Shown one piece after another: positions 26,077 to 33,690 of a stretch of DNA of 55,924 bases (positions are counted from its first letter, which is position 1; the number at the start of each line of letters is the position of its first letter). The stretch is from JAAYTD01 sp964472015 (GTDB taxonomy: Bacteria; Bacteroidota; Ignavibacteria; Kapaibacteriales; UBA2268): the NCBI GenBank assembly GCA_964472015.1, contig CAYYIP010000013.1, positions 1 to 55,924 of the forward strand, read 5' to 3'. A program made the translations under genes and the position numbers. The notes below the pieces were generated by a model. The model saw only the letters and a program-made list of their open reading frames with translations, was not told where the DNA came from and did not search any database.

Positions 26077-27315
26077 ATGAATTCTTATATATATAAACTA
26101 TCAATTTTATTTATTAGTATTATTACTATTTTCATACTAGTTAATATTTTATTAACTGCTCAAGATAAAGTAAGATATACAGCAGTTCCTAATTCAGGCT
26201 ATGAATTTGTAAGATGGGAGGATAATGTAACTACTAATCCTCGTATTTTGACTATTTCTCAATATATAGGTAATACTACAATCCCAGTTATGGCTCCAAC
26301 TACTAGCCGTATTTCTGGTTTATATGGAGTTGTATTTCATAAATTCCAGGGCATTATTATTCAAGAGGTATTAGATGCAAATAATAATGTTATTGACACA
26401 TTAATAACTCCGTTAGAAGTTCCCCGTATAGAAGCATTGTTTAAGAAAAAATCCATCATCAGTATAATAGATATAAATGATACAACTAAACAGGTAATAG
26501 TTGATAGTGTAACATTTGATATAAAATATGTAGAAGGTGGTACTTATTATATGGGGTATAATTACCCTGGGAAAGATTATCATCCTAGCCATTCTGTAAC
26601 ATTAAGTAATTTTTGGATGGGAGAGACCGAAATAACACAAGCCTTGTGGGTAAAAGTAATGGGGAATAATCCAAGCAATTATAACGGTGGGGGTTATGGT
26701 ACTAACTTAGAACGTCCGGTAGAAAGTGTAAGTTTTTATGCTTTATTAGTATTTTGTAATAAATTAAGTATAAAATTAGGATTAGAACCAGTTTATACCA
26801 TAAATGGTTCAACAGATCCATCTACTTGGTATAATAATGGGGACTACCCTTTGGGGAATACAACTGCCTGGAATAATGTAATAATGGATATGTCAAAAAA
26901 TGGATTTAGATTACCAACAGAAGCTGAATGGGAATATGCTGCAAGAGGAGGAAAGTATAAACAAAATTATAATTATAGTGGAAGTAATACAGCAGGAAAT
27001 GTAGCATGGTGTGTATATAATAGTTTTACTGGAACACATACAGTAAAAACAAAGTTACCTAATGCCATAGGTATTTATGATATGAGTGGTAATGTAGCAG
27101 AGTGGTGTTTTGATAATTGGAAAAATAATTATAATGGTTTTCCTACAACTCCTGATCCTGTTGTGAATGACAAGAAAAAAGAACGTATAATACGAGGTGG
27201 TTCTCATAGAGATAATGCTTATAGTTGTAGGGTATATGATAGAAATACCTATAATGCCAATAGTTATCGTCGTGAATATGGTGCCCGTGTTGTTTTACGT
27301 TTACCAGCAGACTAA
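26077..27315 (+). CDS. Secreted FGE-fold protein with InlB-like N-terminal repeat (copy 2)
   Basis: A 412-residue paralogue of the gene at 24446 with the same architecture: signal peptide, InlB-like repeat (RYTAVPNSGYEFVRWEDNV) and an FGE domain (GGTYYMGYN, ETEITQALW, GFRLPTEAEWEYAARGG, MSGNVAEWCFD, RIIRGGSH, YGARVV). It lacks the FGE catalytic cysteine pair. Relative to copy 1, the 210-bp and 252-bp blocks are identical, while the N-terminus, the segment near residues 165-265 and the C-terminal tail are not. It has its own promoter from the 263-bp repeat. Probably exported or surface-exposed; ligand unknown. Confidence 0.88.
   Translation: MNSYIYKLSILFISIITIFILVNILLTAQDKVRYTAVPNSGYEFVRWEDNVTTNPRILTISQYIGNTTIPVMAPTTSRISGLYGVVFHKFQGIIIQEVLDANNNVIDTLITPLEVPRIEALFKKKSIISIIDINDTTKQVIVDSVTFDIKYVEGGTYYMGYNYPGKDYHPSHSVTLSNFWMGETEITQALWVKVMGNNPSNYNGGGYGTNLERPVESVSFYALLVFCNKLSIKLGLEPVYTINGSTDPSTWYNNGDYPLGNTTAWNNVIMDMSKNGFRLPTEAEWEYAARGGKYKQNYNYSGSNTAGNVAWCVYNSFTGTHTVKTKLPNAIGIYDMSGNVAEWCFDNWKNNYNGFPTTPDPVVNDKKKERIIRGGSHRDNAYSCRVYDRNTYNANSYRREYGARVVLRLPAD
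26353..26562 (+). repeat. 210-bp identical block, FGE copy 2
   Basis: Counterpart of 24710-24919 (offset 1643). Confidence 0.85.
26882..27133 (+). repeat. 252-bp identical block, FGE copy 2
   Basis: Counterpart of 25230-25481 (offset 1652). Confidence 0.85.
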
Positions 27316-27381
27316 ACATTATATTTTTAAATTATTATTATTAATATAATATTAAAAGATATAATATTAAAAAGATAAAAT

Positions 27382-27421
27382 ATATAAATAACGAGTACAT
27401 TTTTGTACTCGTTATTTATAT
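27382..27421 (+). terminator. Hairpin after FGE copy 2
   Basis: The same 18-bp perfect stem and TTTT loop as at 25743-25782, within the repeat. Confidence 0.65.
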
Positions 27422-27551
27422 AAAAATTAATTAAAAAAACTTATTATATATATAAGTGATAAATATTTATATGTTGTATTTGTAATTCATTAATTATATA
27501 ATTATTAAAATATTTAATTGTTTTTCATTATTTTATAAAAGTAAAAAAAGA

Positions 27552-27583
27552 TTTGGATATTAACTATAAAATCATTATTTTTG
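27552..27583 (+). promoter_or_regulatory. tRNA-Gly promoter
   Basis: TTTG (27552-27555), a 20-base spacer and TATTTTTG (27576-27583); identical to the promoter of FGE copy 2. The start would be near 27590, about 75 bases before the mature tRNA. Confidence 0.7.
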
Positions 27584-27663
27584 TATCCGTAAATACTATA
27601 TGAAATTTTATATTTTTACAATCCTAAAACTAGATTTGTAAAATTAATTAATTAAAAAGTTAA

Positions 27664-27736
27664 GCGAAAATAGCTCAGTTGGTAGAGCACAACCTTGCCA
27701 AGGTTGGGGTCGCGGGTTCGAGTCCCGTTTTTCGCT
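27664..27736 (+). tRNA. tRNA-Gly (anticodon GCC)
   Basis: The cloverleaf is complete: acceptor GCGAAAA/TTTTCGC, D-stem GCTC/GAGC, anticodon stem CAACC/GGTTG with loop TTGCCAA (anticodon 27697-27699), T-arm GCGGG-TTCGAGT-CCCGT and discriminator T, usual for glycine. CCA is not encoded. Confidence 0.97.
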
Positions 27737-27738
27737 CG

Positions 27739-27821
27739 ACGAGAGTAAAATCTCGTTTCTTCCTCTTTTTATGCTGCATGCCTTGCTATCGACATTCCCC
27801 CTGATAGGAAGGCATTTTTTT
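27739..27821 (+). ncRNA. GC-rich structured trailer of tRNA-Gly (possible small RNA)
   Basis: Two hairpins follow the tRNA: ACGAGA/TCTCGT (27739-27756) and a longer stem ATGCCTT-g-CTATC / GATAG-g-AAGGCAT (27778-27790 with 27803-27815) ending in a T-run. The second is clearly an intrinsic terminator. The stretch is much richer in G+C than its surroundings, which in such a genome usually marks structured RNA. It may simply be trailer plus terminator, or a processed small RNA. Confidence 0.4.
27778..27821 (+). terminator. Terminator of the tRNA-Gly transcript
   Basis: A 12-bp stem with one G-G mismatch, a 12-base loop and a T-tract. Confidence 0.88.
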
Positions 27822-27919
27822 ATTTTAAAGTGTTTTATTTTTATAAAATATCTTGATAAAATATATATCTTAATTGTAATATATATTATATATTTAGTGT
27901 AATCTTTTTTATAGATGTA

Positions 27920-27933
27920 ACATTTATAAATGT
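27920..27933. promoter_or_regulatory. Palindrome upstream of the FGE lipoprotein gene
   Basis: ACATTTATAAATGT is a perfect 14-bp palindrome, 70 bases before the start at 28003; ATGTAAC is also directly repeated around it. It could be an operator. No standard -33/-7 pair is seen nearby. Confidence 0.25.
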
Positions 27934-28002
27934 AACTTTTTTTTCAATTTACGTATCTATTAAATAATTATTTATTTTTTAATAAAAATCAAAAGGTAAT
28001 TT

Positions 28003-28998
28003 ATGAAATTAATTCATTTGTACAAAAAAGAAGAAAGAAACAGATGGTTATTATTAACCGGGCAATTATTTTTATTTATTTCTATGTTATTTTTAAGTAG
28101 TTGTAGTGATGATAATAGCGATGTTATTTCTGAAGAAGTCAATAATTCAAATGATATACTTTATAAAATAGGTAATGTTTCTTTTTTAATGAAGTATATA
28201 GAAGGTGACACATATAATATGGGTGCACAGTCATTAGATAAAAAAGGTACAAATTATGATGCAGAGGCTAAAGATAAAGAAGAAGCTCCTGTTCATAGTG
28301 TAACATTAAAAAATTATTTGATTGGAGAAACTGAAATAACTCAAGACTTATGGCAAAAAATTATGAATAATAATCCAAGTAGTTTTAAAGGAGATTATAG
28401 TGTAAGACCAGTAGATAATGTAAGTTTTTATGATTTATTGGTATTTTGTAATAGGTTGAGTATTAAATTTGGAAAAGAGTGTGTTTATAGTATAAATGGA
28501 GAAACTAATCCAGAAAAGTGGGGAAAAATTCCTCATAATACTGATAAAATTTGGGATGCAGTAATAATGAATCCAGATGCTAAAGGTTTTAGATTGCCAA
28601 CCGAGGCCGAATGGGAATATGCTGCAAGAGGCGGTAAAAATAAGAATGATTATAAATACAGTGGTAGTAATTCGGTCAATGAAGTTGCTTGGTATATTAA
28701 TAATAGCAGTAATACTACAAATCCTATAAAAAAGAAATTATCTAACTCCATAGGACTTTATGATATGAGCGGAAATTTATACGAGTGGTGTTTTGATACG
28801 TGGTTAGAGGATGGTTATACGAATTTCCCTGAAAAAGTTAATCCTTGTGTAATAGATCCTAATAATCTTCAACTTCGTAGAATTCGTGGCGGAAGTTGGT
28901 ATGATGAAGCTCAATTGTGCCGCGTTTCACATAGAGATAAAGCCTCAACATTTCATCGTAATGATTATTTTGGCGCACGTATTGTTTTTGTTAAATAG
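28003..28998 (+). CDS. FGE-fold lipoprotein
   Basis: A 331-residue third FGE paralogue. A long signal ends in the lipobox LSSC (Cys34), so it is lipid-anchored; it lacks the InlB-like repeat of the two upstream genes. The FGE domain covers about residues 55-330: VSFLMKYIEGDTYNMG, ETEITQDLW, NVSFYDLLVFCNRLS, GFRLPTEAEWEYAARGG, YDMSGNLYEWCFD, RRIRGGSW and FGARIV. The catalytic cysteine pair of true FGE is absent. GldK of the T9SS is also an FGE-fold lipoprotein but is longer and clustered with gldLMN, so I do not call this GldK. AAGG precedes the ATG. Confidence 0.87.
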   Translation: MKLIHLYKKEERNRWLLLTGQLFLFISMLFLSSCSDDNSDVISEEVNNSNDILYKIGNVSFLMKYIEGDTYNMGAQSLDKKGTNYDAEAKDKEEAPVHSVTLKNYLIGETEITQDLWQKIMNNNPSSFKGDYSVRPVDNVSFYDLLVFCNRLSIKFGKECVYSINGETNPEKWGKIPHNTDKIWDAVIMNPDAKGFRLPTEAEWEYAARGGKNKNDYKYSGSNSVNEVAWYINNSSNTTNPIKKKLSNSIGLYDMSGNLYEWCFDTWLEDGYTNFPEKVNPCVIDPNNLQLRRIRGGSWYDEAQLCRVSHRDKASTFHRNDYFGARIVFVK

Positions 28999-29095
28999 GA
29001 AAAAGAAAATAAGTAAAATAGTTTGATATATTAATTTAATTATATAAAAGTACTTAATTTATATAAAATAGATTAATTCTAAAATTATATTAAAA

Positions 29096-29137
29096 ATAAT
29101 AAGAGTATAATAATAATTTATTATACTCTTATTTTTA
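29096..29137. terminator. Bidirectional terminator between the FGE lipoprotein gene and dapF
   Basis: A 16-bp perfect stem AATAAGAGTATAATAA / TTATTATACTCTTATT (29098-29113 with 29118-29133), a 4-base loop, and A and T runs either side; it lies between convergent genes. Confidence 0.88.
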
Positions 29138-29211
29138 TATTAATTTTAATAATTAATAATTAATAATTACTGTATTTATAAAACTATAATATATTAAACT
29201 ATATGTTAAAT

Positions 29212-30096
29212 TTATTTTATCTCAATTATACTTTCACCTAATTTTATAGCATTACCTATTAATAATACATTTTCTATAATATTATTTTTTGTCTTTGTTA
29301 TTTCTACTTTTAATATATTTTTTGATTTTGTATTTAATGTAATATTATTTTTATTTGTAATTTTATTATATATTAAAGCAGTAGAAATTGCGCCTGTTCC
29401 ACAAGCTCCTGTTTCATTTTCTACCCCTCTTTCATATGTTCTTATATTTAATACATCATTTTTTAGTATAGAATAAAAATTTACATTCACCCCATTTGGA
29501 GAAAATTTAGGACTATATCTAATAGTTCTTCCTAAGTTATTTACATCAATATTATTTACATCATTTACTTTTATTACAAAATGATCTGTGCCAACATTTA
29601 CATAATTTCCTATTATTTTTTCTTCTCTTATATCTATTTCTAAAAGTTCAGATATTGTAAAAGGTGGTAAAAAATATATCCCTATTAAATTATTGTTTAT
29701 ATCATAATAATTATCAGTATTAGAATTATTAAAATTTTTATTTTTATAAATTTCACCATAATATATTTTTTCATTCATAATAAAGTTGATTTTACTGTCA
29801 TATTTTTCTTTTATTATATATTCCTTTGCAGATGCAAAATTTATAGCACATCTTCCGCCATTTCCACACATCATCCCAGATGAACCATCCGGATTAAAAA
29901 ACCATACTTCAAAATTATTACTATTAGAAGGATTAAGTACTATAATGCCTTCCGTTTTTCCTTTTGTTATTTTATTTTCTGCAGTTAAAATTTTTGCAAA
30001 ATTTTTAAATAATTCTTTTTTTATATTATATTTCTTATTATCTATTATGGTAAATAAATTACCTGCACCTGAATAATATTCTACTTCTAAATTCAT
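29212..30096 (-). CDS. dapF: Diaminopimelate epimerase
   Basis: Interconverts LL- and meso-diaminopimelate for lysine and peptidoglycan synthesis. The two catalytic cysteines are Cys77 in MMCGNGGRC and Cys232 in ENETGACGTGA. The 294-residue length exceeds the usual ~275 because of an Asn-rich insertion near residues 115-135. It overlaps the upstream glycosyltransferase gene by four bases (ATGA-type), so the two are co-translated. The gene ends at a bidirectional terminator. Its presence implies meso-DAP peptidoglycan, consistent with murF nearby. Confidence 0.95.
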   Translation of the reverse strand: MNLEVEYYSGAGNLFTIIDNKKYNIKKELFKNFAKILTAENKITKGKTEGIIVLNPSNSNNFEVWFFNPDGSSGMMCGNGGRCAINFASAKEYIIKEKYDSKINFIMNEKIYYGEIYKNKNFNNSNTDNYYDINNNLIGIYFLPPFTISELLEIDIREEKIIGNYVNVGTDHFVIKVNDVNNIDVNNLGRTIRYSPKFSPNGVNVNFYSILKNDVLNIRTYERGVENETGACGTGAISTALIYNKITNKNNITLNTKSKNILKVEITKTKNNIIENVLLIGNAIKLGESIIEIK

Positions 30097-31214
30097 AAAT
30101 TTTCTAATATATTTGTTATTTCTTTTATTTCTTTTTTATGAGAGTAATTTGTAACGGCTTCTTGTTTAGCTTTTTCAGCAAATTTATCTTGTAAATTTTT
30201 ATTGTTAAGTAATAATTTAATTTTTTCTAAAAAATCGTTTAAATTATTAGGTTTATATAGTAATCCAAATTCGCCATTTTTAAGAATTTCAGGTGTTCCA
30301 CCAGAATCTGTTGCTATAATTGCTTTTGCAAAACACATAGCTTCTATTGTTACCATTCCATAAGTCTCATTTTTTGACGCTAGTGCAAAAATATCAATAG
30401 CAGAGTATAATTCTGATATGTTTTTTGTAAACGGCCTAAAATGTACATAATTTTCAAGTTTATATTTCTTTACTAATTCAATAATATATTTATTATATTC
30501 TATACCTTCAATTTCATTTGTTGGATCACCCGATATTAATAATTCTATATTATAATTTTCAGAACGTAGTTTATTAATAGCTTCTATTAAAAAATCTTGT
30601 CCTTTTAATTTATCTATTCTTCCAATGATTCCTAGTAAAGTAGTTTCTTGATTGATATTTAATTTATTACGTGCTTCTATTTTTGAAATTTTTTTATCAA
30701 GAATTTCATCTATATCAATACAAAGAGGAATAACTTCTATCTTTTTTTCAGGGATATTAGTATATTTAAGAACTTGGTTTTTTAAAATATATAGAGGTGA
30801 TATCCATTTATCAATAAAAGAAAAACGGATTCTATGAAAAATATCTTTTTTATTACCACCTATTAACATATTTTGTTGAAATATAAGTTTTATTTTATTT
30901 TTAGATAGTAATTTAGCTATTGCACATAAACTTAAATCTCTATTATCAAAAATAAAAATAGAACTTATATTTTTGGATATAATAATTTTATGCAGTTTTT
31001 TTGCCTTACAAAAATCATAATATTTTTTATGTTTTTCTATATATTCAATATCTAAATTATTAGTTTTTGCAGCCTTATCTATTGCAGTATTTTTTATACA
31101 AATTATAGTTACTTTATAATTTGCAGAACTTAACCATTTTGCTAATCTTACAACATTAATTTCTAGACCGCCCCAACTACTTGAGCTATTAACAAAAGCT
31201 AAATTTTTATTCAT
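30093..31214 (-). CDS. Glycosyltransferase family 4 protein
   Basis: A 373-residue GT-B fold glycosyltransferase. The N-terminal acceptor domain begins FVNSSSSWGGLEINVVRLAKWL. The donor domain shows LLGIIGRIDKLKGQDFLIEAI and the retaining GT4 signature ASKNETYGMVTIEAMCFAKAIIATDSGGTPEIL with its E-x7-E-like pattern. It probably adds a sugar from a nucleotide donor to a lipopolysaccharide, capsule or glycolipid acceptor on the cytosolic face. It shares a four-base overlap with dapF. The acceptor and sugar cannot be predicted. Confidence 0.88.
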   Translation of the reverse strand: MNKNLAFVNSSSSWGGLEINVVRLAKWLSSANYKVTIICIKNTAIDKAAKTNNLDIEYIEKHKKYYDFCKAKKLHKIIISKNISSIFIFDNRDLSLCAIAKLLSKNKIKLIFQQNMLIGGNKKDIFHRIRFSFIDKWISPLYILKNQVLKYTNIPEKKIEVIPLCIDIDEILDKKISKIEARNKLNINQETTLLGIIGRIDKLKGQDFLIEAINKLRSENYNIELLISGDPTNEIEGIEYNKYIIELVKKYKLENYVHFRPFTKNISELYSAIDIFALASKNETYGMVTIEAMCFAKAIIATDSGGTPEILKNGEFGLLYKPNNLNDFLEKIKLLLNNKNLQDKFAEKAKQEAVTNYSHKKEIKEITNILENL

Positions 31215-31328
31215 AGTAAATTCATTAAAATTAATATTTAATTTAAACTTTATATTATTTATAATTTATTAATTATTTCAATTAAATTATTTACATAGTT
31301 CTTTTTATTATAATGGTTCTATTAAATC

Positions 31329-31400
31329 CTAAAATTTTTCATAAAGAATAACCTTATTTCTTTCTACACGCTTTTGAAATTCTTTTAAGTTATTCATCAT
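31329..31400 (-). CDS. Possible 23-residue leader ORF or gene remnant
   Basis: The minus strand of an otherwise AT-only gap encodes MMNNLKEFQKRVERNKVILYEKF with a stop, 115 bases before the glycosyltransferase start. It has a more coding-like composition than its surroundings. TATATTTG (complement of 31430-31437) lies 30 bases upstream as a possible -7 box. It could be a leader peptide, the remnant of a lost gene, or chance. Confidence 0.2.
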   Translation of the reverse strand: MMNNLKEFQKRVERNKVILYEKF

Positions 31401-31502
31401 AATAAGAATTATAATATAATTTTAAATAACAAATATAATTATAATATTTTATTCTTTATAAAATAAATATAAAAATATATCGTTTTTTTTTGTTTTTTTT
31501 AC

Positions 31503-31510
31503 TATATTTG
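31503..31510 (+). promoter_or_regulatory. Candidate -7 box before nuoC
   Basis: TATATTTG fits TAnnTTTG, but no -33 TTG lies 19-21 bases upstream. If used, transcription starts about 31517 and the mRNA is nearly leaderless for the ATG at 31520. Confidence 0.3.
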
Positions 31511-31519
31511 TTTATTAAA

Positions 31520-32086
31520 ATGGATTTTTATATGACTGATACTCGAATAATAAAAATTATAGAAATAGCAACAGCAATTATAAATAATATTAAAGTTATA
31601 GAGCATAATAATCAATATACATTTGTTCTCCCCAATGATGCTGATATTGTAAATTTCTTAATGGAAATGAAAACTAATTCAGAGACCTCTTTTGATACTT
31701 TAACAGATATTACAGCTATTGATTGGTTAAATTCAGGTAATAACGAAGTTAGTACAAGATTTGAAATAGTTTATTTTTTATATTCTAATAAATATAAAAC
31801 ACGTATACGTATAAAAAAACCTATTGGTGATGATGAACATTGTACAACAGTATGTAATGTTTATGCTTCTGCTAATTGGTATGAACGCGAAACATATGAT
31901 ATGTATGGAATTATATTTGATGGTCATCCTGATCTACGTCGTTTTTATATGCCTGAAGATTTTTTTGATAAAAATACCGGGCAGAATTTTTATCCATTAC
32001 GAAAAGATTTCCCTGTTATGGGATATCCAGATGCTTTACCTTTACCACCATATCCGGAAAAAACCGGGGTTGAAGGTGAATGGTAA
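31520..32086 (+). CDS. nuoC: NADH-quinone oxidoreductase subunit C (30 kDa), isolated
   Basis: A peripheral-arm subunit of complex I or a related ferredoxin/H2-linked complex. I use the ATG at 31520 (alternatives: TTG 31490, ATG 31532). The family signature is intact: TRIRIKKPIGDDEHCTTVCNVYASANWYERETYDMYGIIFDGHPDLRRF in pieces near residues 95-145, then YPLRKDFPV and a proline-rich tail. The ~189-residue length suits stand-alone NuoC, not a NuoCD fusion. No other nuo gene flanks it: cca lies downstream and a divergent glycosyltransferase upstream. The rest of the complex must be elsewhere. Confidence 0.88.
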   Translation: MDFYMTDTRIIKIIEIATAIINNIKVIEHNNQYTFVLPNDADIVNFLMEMKTNSETSFDTLTDITAIDWLNSGNNEVSTRFEIVYFLYSNKYKTRIRIKKPIGDDEHCTTVCNVYASANWYERETYDMYGIIFDGHPDLRRFYMPEDFFDKNTGQNFYPLRKDFPVMGYPDALPLPPYPEKTGVEGEW

Positions 32087-32162
32087 TTTATTTATCTATT
32101 TTAAAATTTAAATAATTATATATATTTTTTATTACAACATAAGAATATTAAAATATAGAACT

Positions 32163-33584
32163 TTGAAATATAGACTAAATATAACAGAACCTATTTTATT
32201 AAAGCTCGGTAAAATTGCTGATAAACATAAAGTCAAAGTGTATGTTGTTGGTGGATATGTACGCGATTATTTTTTGAATAAGCCTAGAACTGATATAGAT
32301 TGTACAGTTTGTGGTGATGCCATAGAATTTGCAAAACTTGTTGCCGAAGAATTTAATACACGTATAGTTGTTTATGAAAAATTTAGAACTGCTTTAATTC
32401 CTATTGGTAAACATAATATAGAACTTGTTGGGACTCGTAAAGAACAATATCATCCTAATTCCCGTAATCCGATAACAACTGAAGGCACTTTAGAAGAAGA
32501 TTTGTTACGCCGTGATTTTACGATAAATGCAATGGCTGCCTCTATAAATCACGATACTTTTGGCGAAGTTATTGACTTGTTTAATGGATATGAACATTTA
32601 AAAGAAGAACTATTAGTTACACCCTTAGATCCAATAACAACTTTTAATGATGATCCATTAAGAATGTTACGTGCTGCGCGTTTTGCTGCTCAATTAAAAT
32701 TTAGATTAGCTGACGAAGCAATAGAAGCTATGCAGAAAATGGCTGATAGAATAAAAATAATATCGCAAGAAAGAATAACAGAAGAGTTTTTTAAAATAAT
32801 TGCTTCTGATAAACCAAGTGTAGGACTTTGTATTTTAAATAAAGTTGGACTATTAAAATATATTATGCCTGAACTTGTTGAATTACAAGGTGTTGATGCA
32901 GTAGAAAATGATACAGGACGCCGCTTTGTACATAAAGATGTTTTTTGGCATTCTATTACTGTTCTTGATAATATAGCACCAAAAACAAATAATATATGGC
33001 TTAGGTTTGTTGCTTTGATTCATGATATAGGAAAGATAAAAACTAAACGTTTTGTAGAAAATAGTGGATGGCATTTTTTTGGGCACGAAGAAGTTGGAAG
33101 TAATATGGTGAATAAGATTTTTAGAAGGTTGAAGCTTCCAATGGATAATATAAATTATGTGAAATTATTAATTCGTATGCATCTTAGACCTATGCAGTTG
33201 GTGGATAATGAGGTTACTGATTCGGCTGTTAGACGTCTTGCTTTTCAAGCAGGTGATGCTTTGGAAGATTTATTTTTGTTGTGTAGAAGTGATATTACTT
33301 CTAAAAATATAGAACTTACACAACAATATCTTAATAATTATGATGTAGTTACTAAAAAGGTTATAGAAGTTCAAGAAAAAGATAAATTACGTAATTTTCA
33401 ATCGCCCGTTAGAGGTGAAGAAATTATGGAAATATGTAATATTAAACCATCAAGACTTGTGGGAATTATTAAAAATAATATTGAAAATGCAATACTTGAT
33501 GGTATTATTCCAAATGATTATTGTGCAGCAAAAGAATTCTTTTTAAATAATAAAGAAAAATGGATGTCTGAAAATGCAGAATAA
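32163..33584 (+). CDS. cca: CCA tRNA nucleotidyltransferase with HD domain
   Basis: Adds or repairs the 3' CCA of tRNAs, needed because the two tRNA genes here do not encode CCA. The start is a TTG at 32163: no in-frame ATG precedes the conserved region. The class II nucleotidyltransferase head has VYVVGGYVRDYFLNKPRTDIDCTV (G-G-x-V-R-D and D-x-D) near residues 28-51, a neck with EEDLLRRDFTINAMA, and RMLRAARFAAQL. An HD domain (LIHDIGKIKTKRF, with FFGHEEVG) occupies about residues 280-380, as in the Bacteroidota enzymes. The length is 473 residues. A poly(A) polymerase role is less likely. Confidence 0.92.
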   Translation: MKYRLNITEPILLKLGKIADKHKVKVYVVGGYVRDYFLNKPRTDIDCTVCGDAIEFAKLVAEEFNTRIVVYEKFRTALIPIGKHNIELVGTRKEQYHPNSRNPITTEGTLEEDLLRRDFTINAMAASINHDTFGEVIDLFNGYEHLKEELLVTPLDPITTFNDDPLRMLRAARFAAQLKFRLADEAIEAMQKMADRIKIISQERITEEFFKIIASDKPSVGLCILNKVGLLKYIMPELVELQGVDAVENDTGRRFVHKDVFWHSITVLDNIAPKTNNIWLRFVALIHDIGKIKTKRFVENSGWHFFGHEEVGSNMVNKIFRRLKLPMDNINYVKLLIRMHLRPMQLVDNEVTDSAVRRLAFQAGDALEDLFLLCRSDITSKNIELTQQYLNNYDVVTKKVIEVQEKDKLRNFQSPVRGEEIMEICNIKPSRLVGIIKNNIENAILDGIIPNDYCAAKEFFLNNKEKWMSENAE

Positions 33585-33690
33585 GTAAATATTTATTTTG
33601 CTTTTTATTATTGTAAATAATTATAATATATATAAATTATATTAGTTTTATAACTAATTAATATTTTAATCGTAAAATAATATAGATATA

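Larger units (their letters stand above)
27363..27625 (+). repeat. 263-bp perfect intergenic repeat, copy 2
   Basis: Counterpart of 25724-25986 (offset 1639). Identity stops at 27625, about 40 bases before tRNA-Gly, which marks the duplication endpoint. Confidence 0.9.

Noticed and set aside
28003..28998. GldK of the T9SS, because it is an FGE-fold lipoprotein
   Set aside because: It is shorter than GldK, is not beside gldLMN-like genes, and groups by sequence with the two FGE genes just upstream.
24446..28998. True formylglycine-generating enzymes
   Set aside because: All three lack the paired active-site cysteines near the C-terminus, and no sulfatase gene is nearby.
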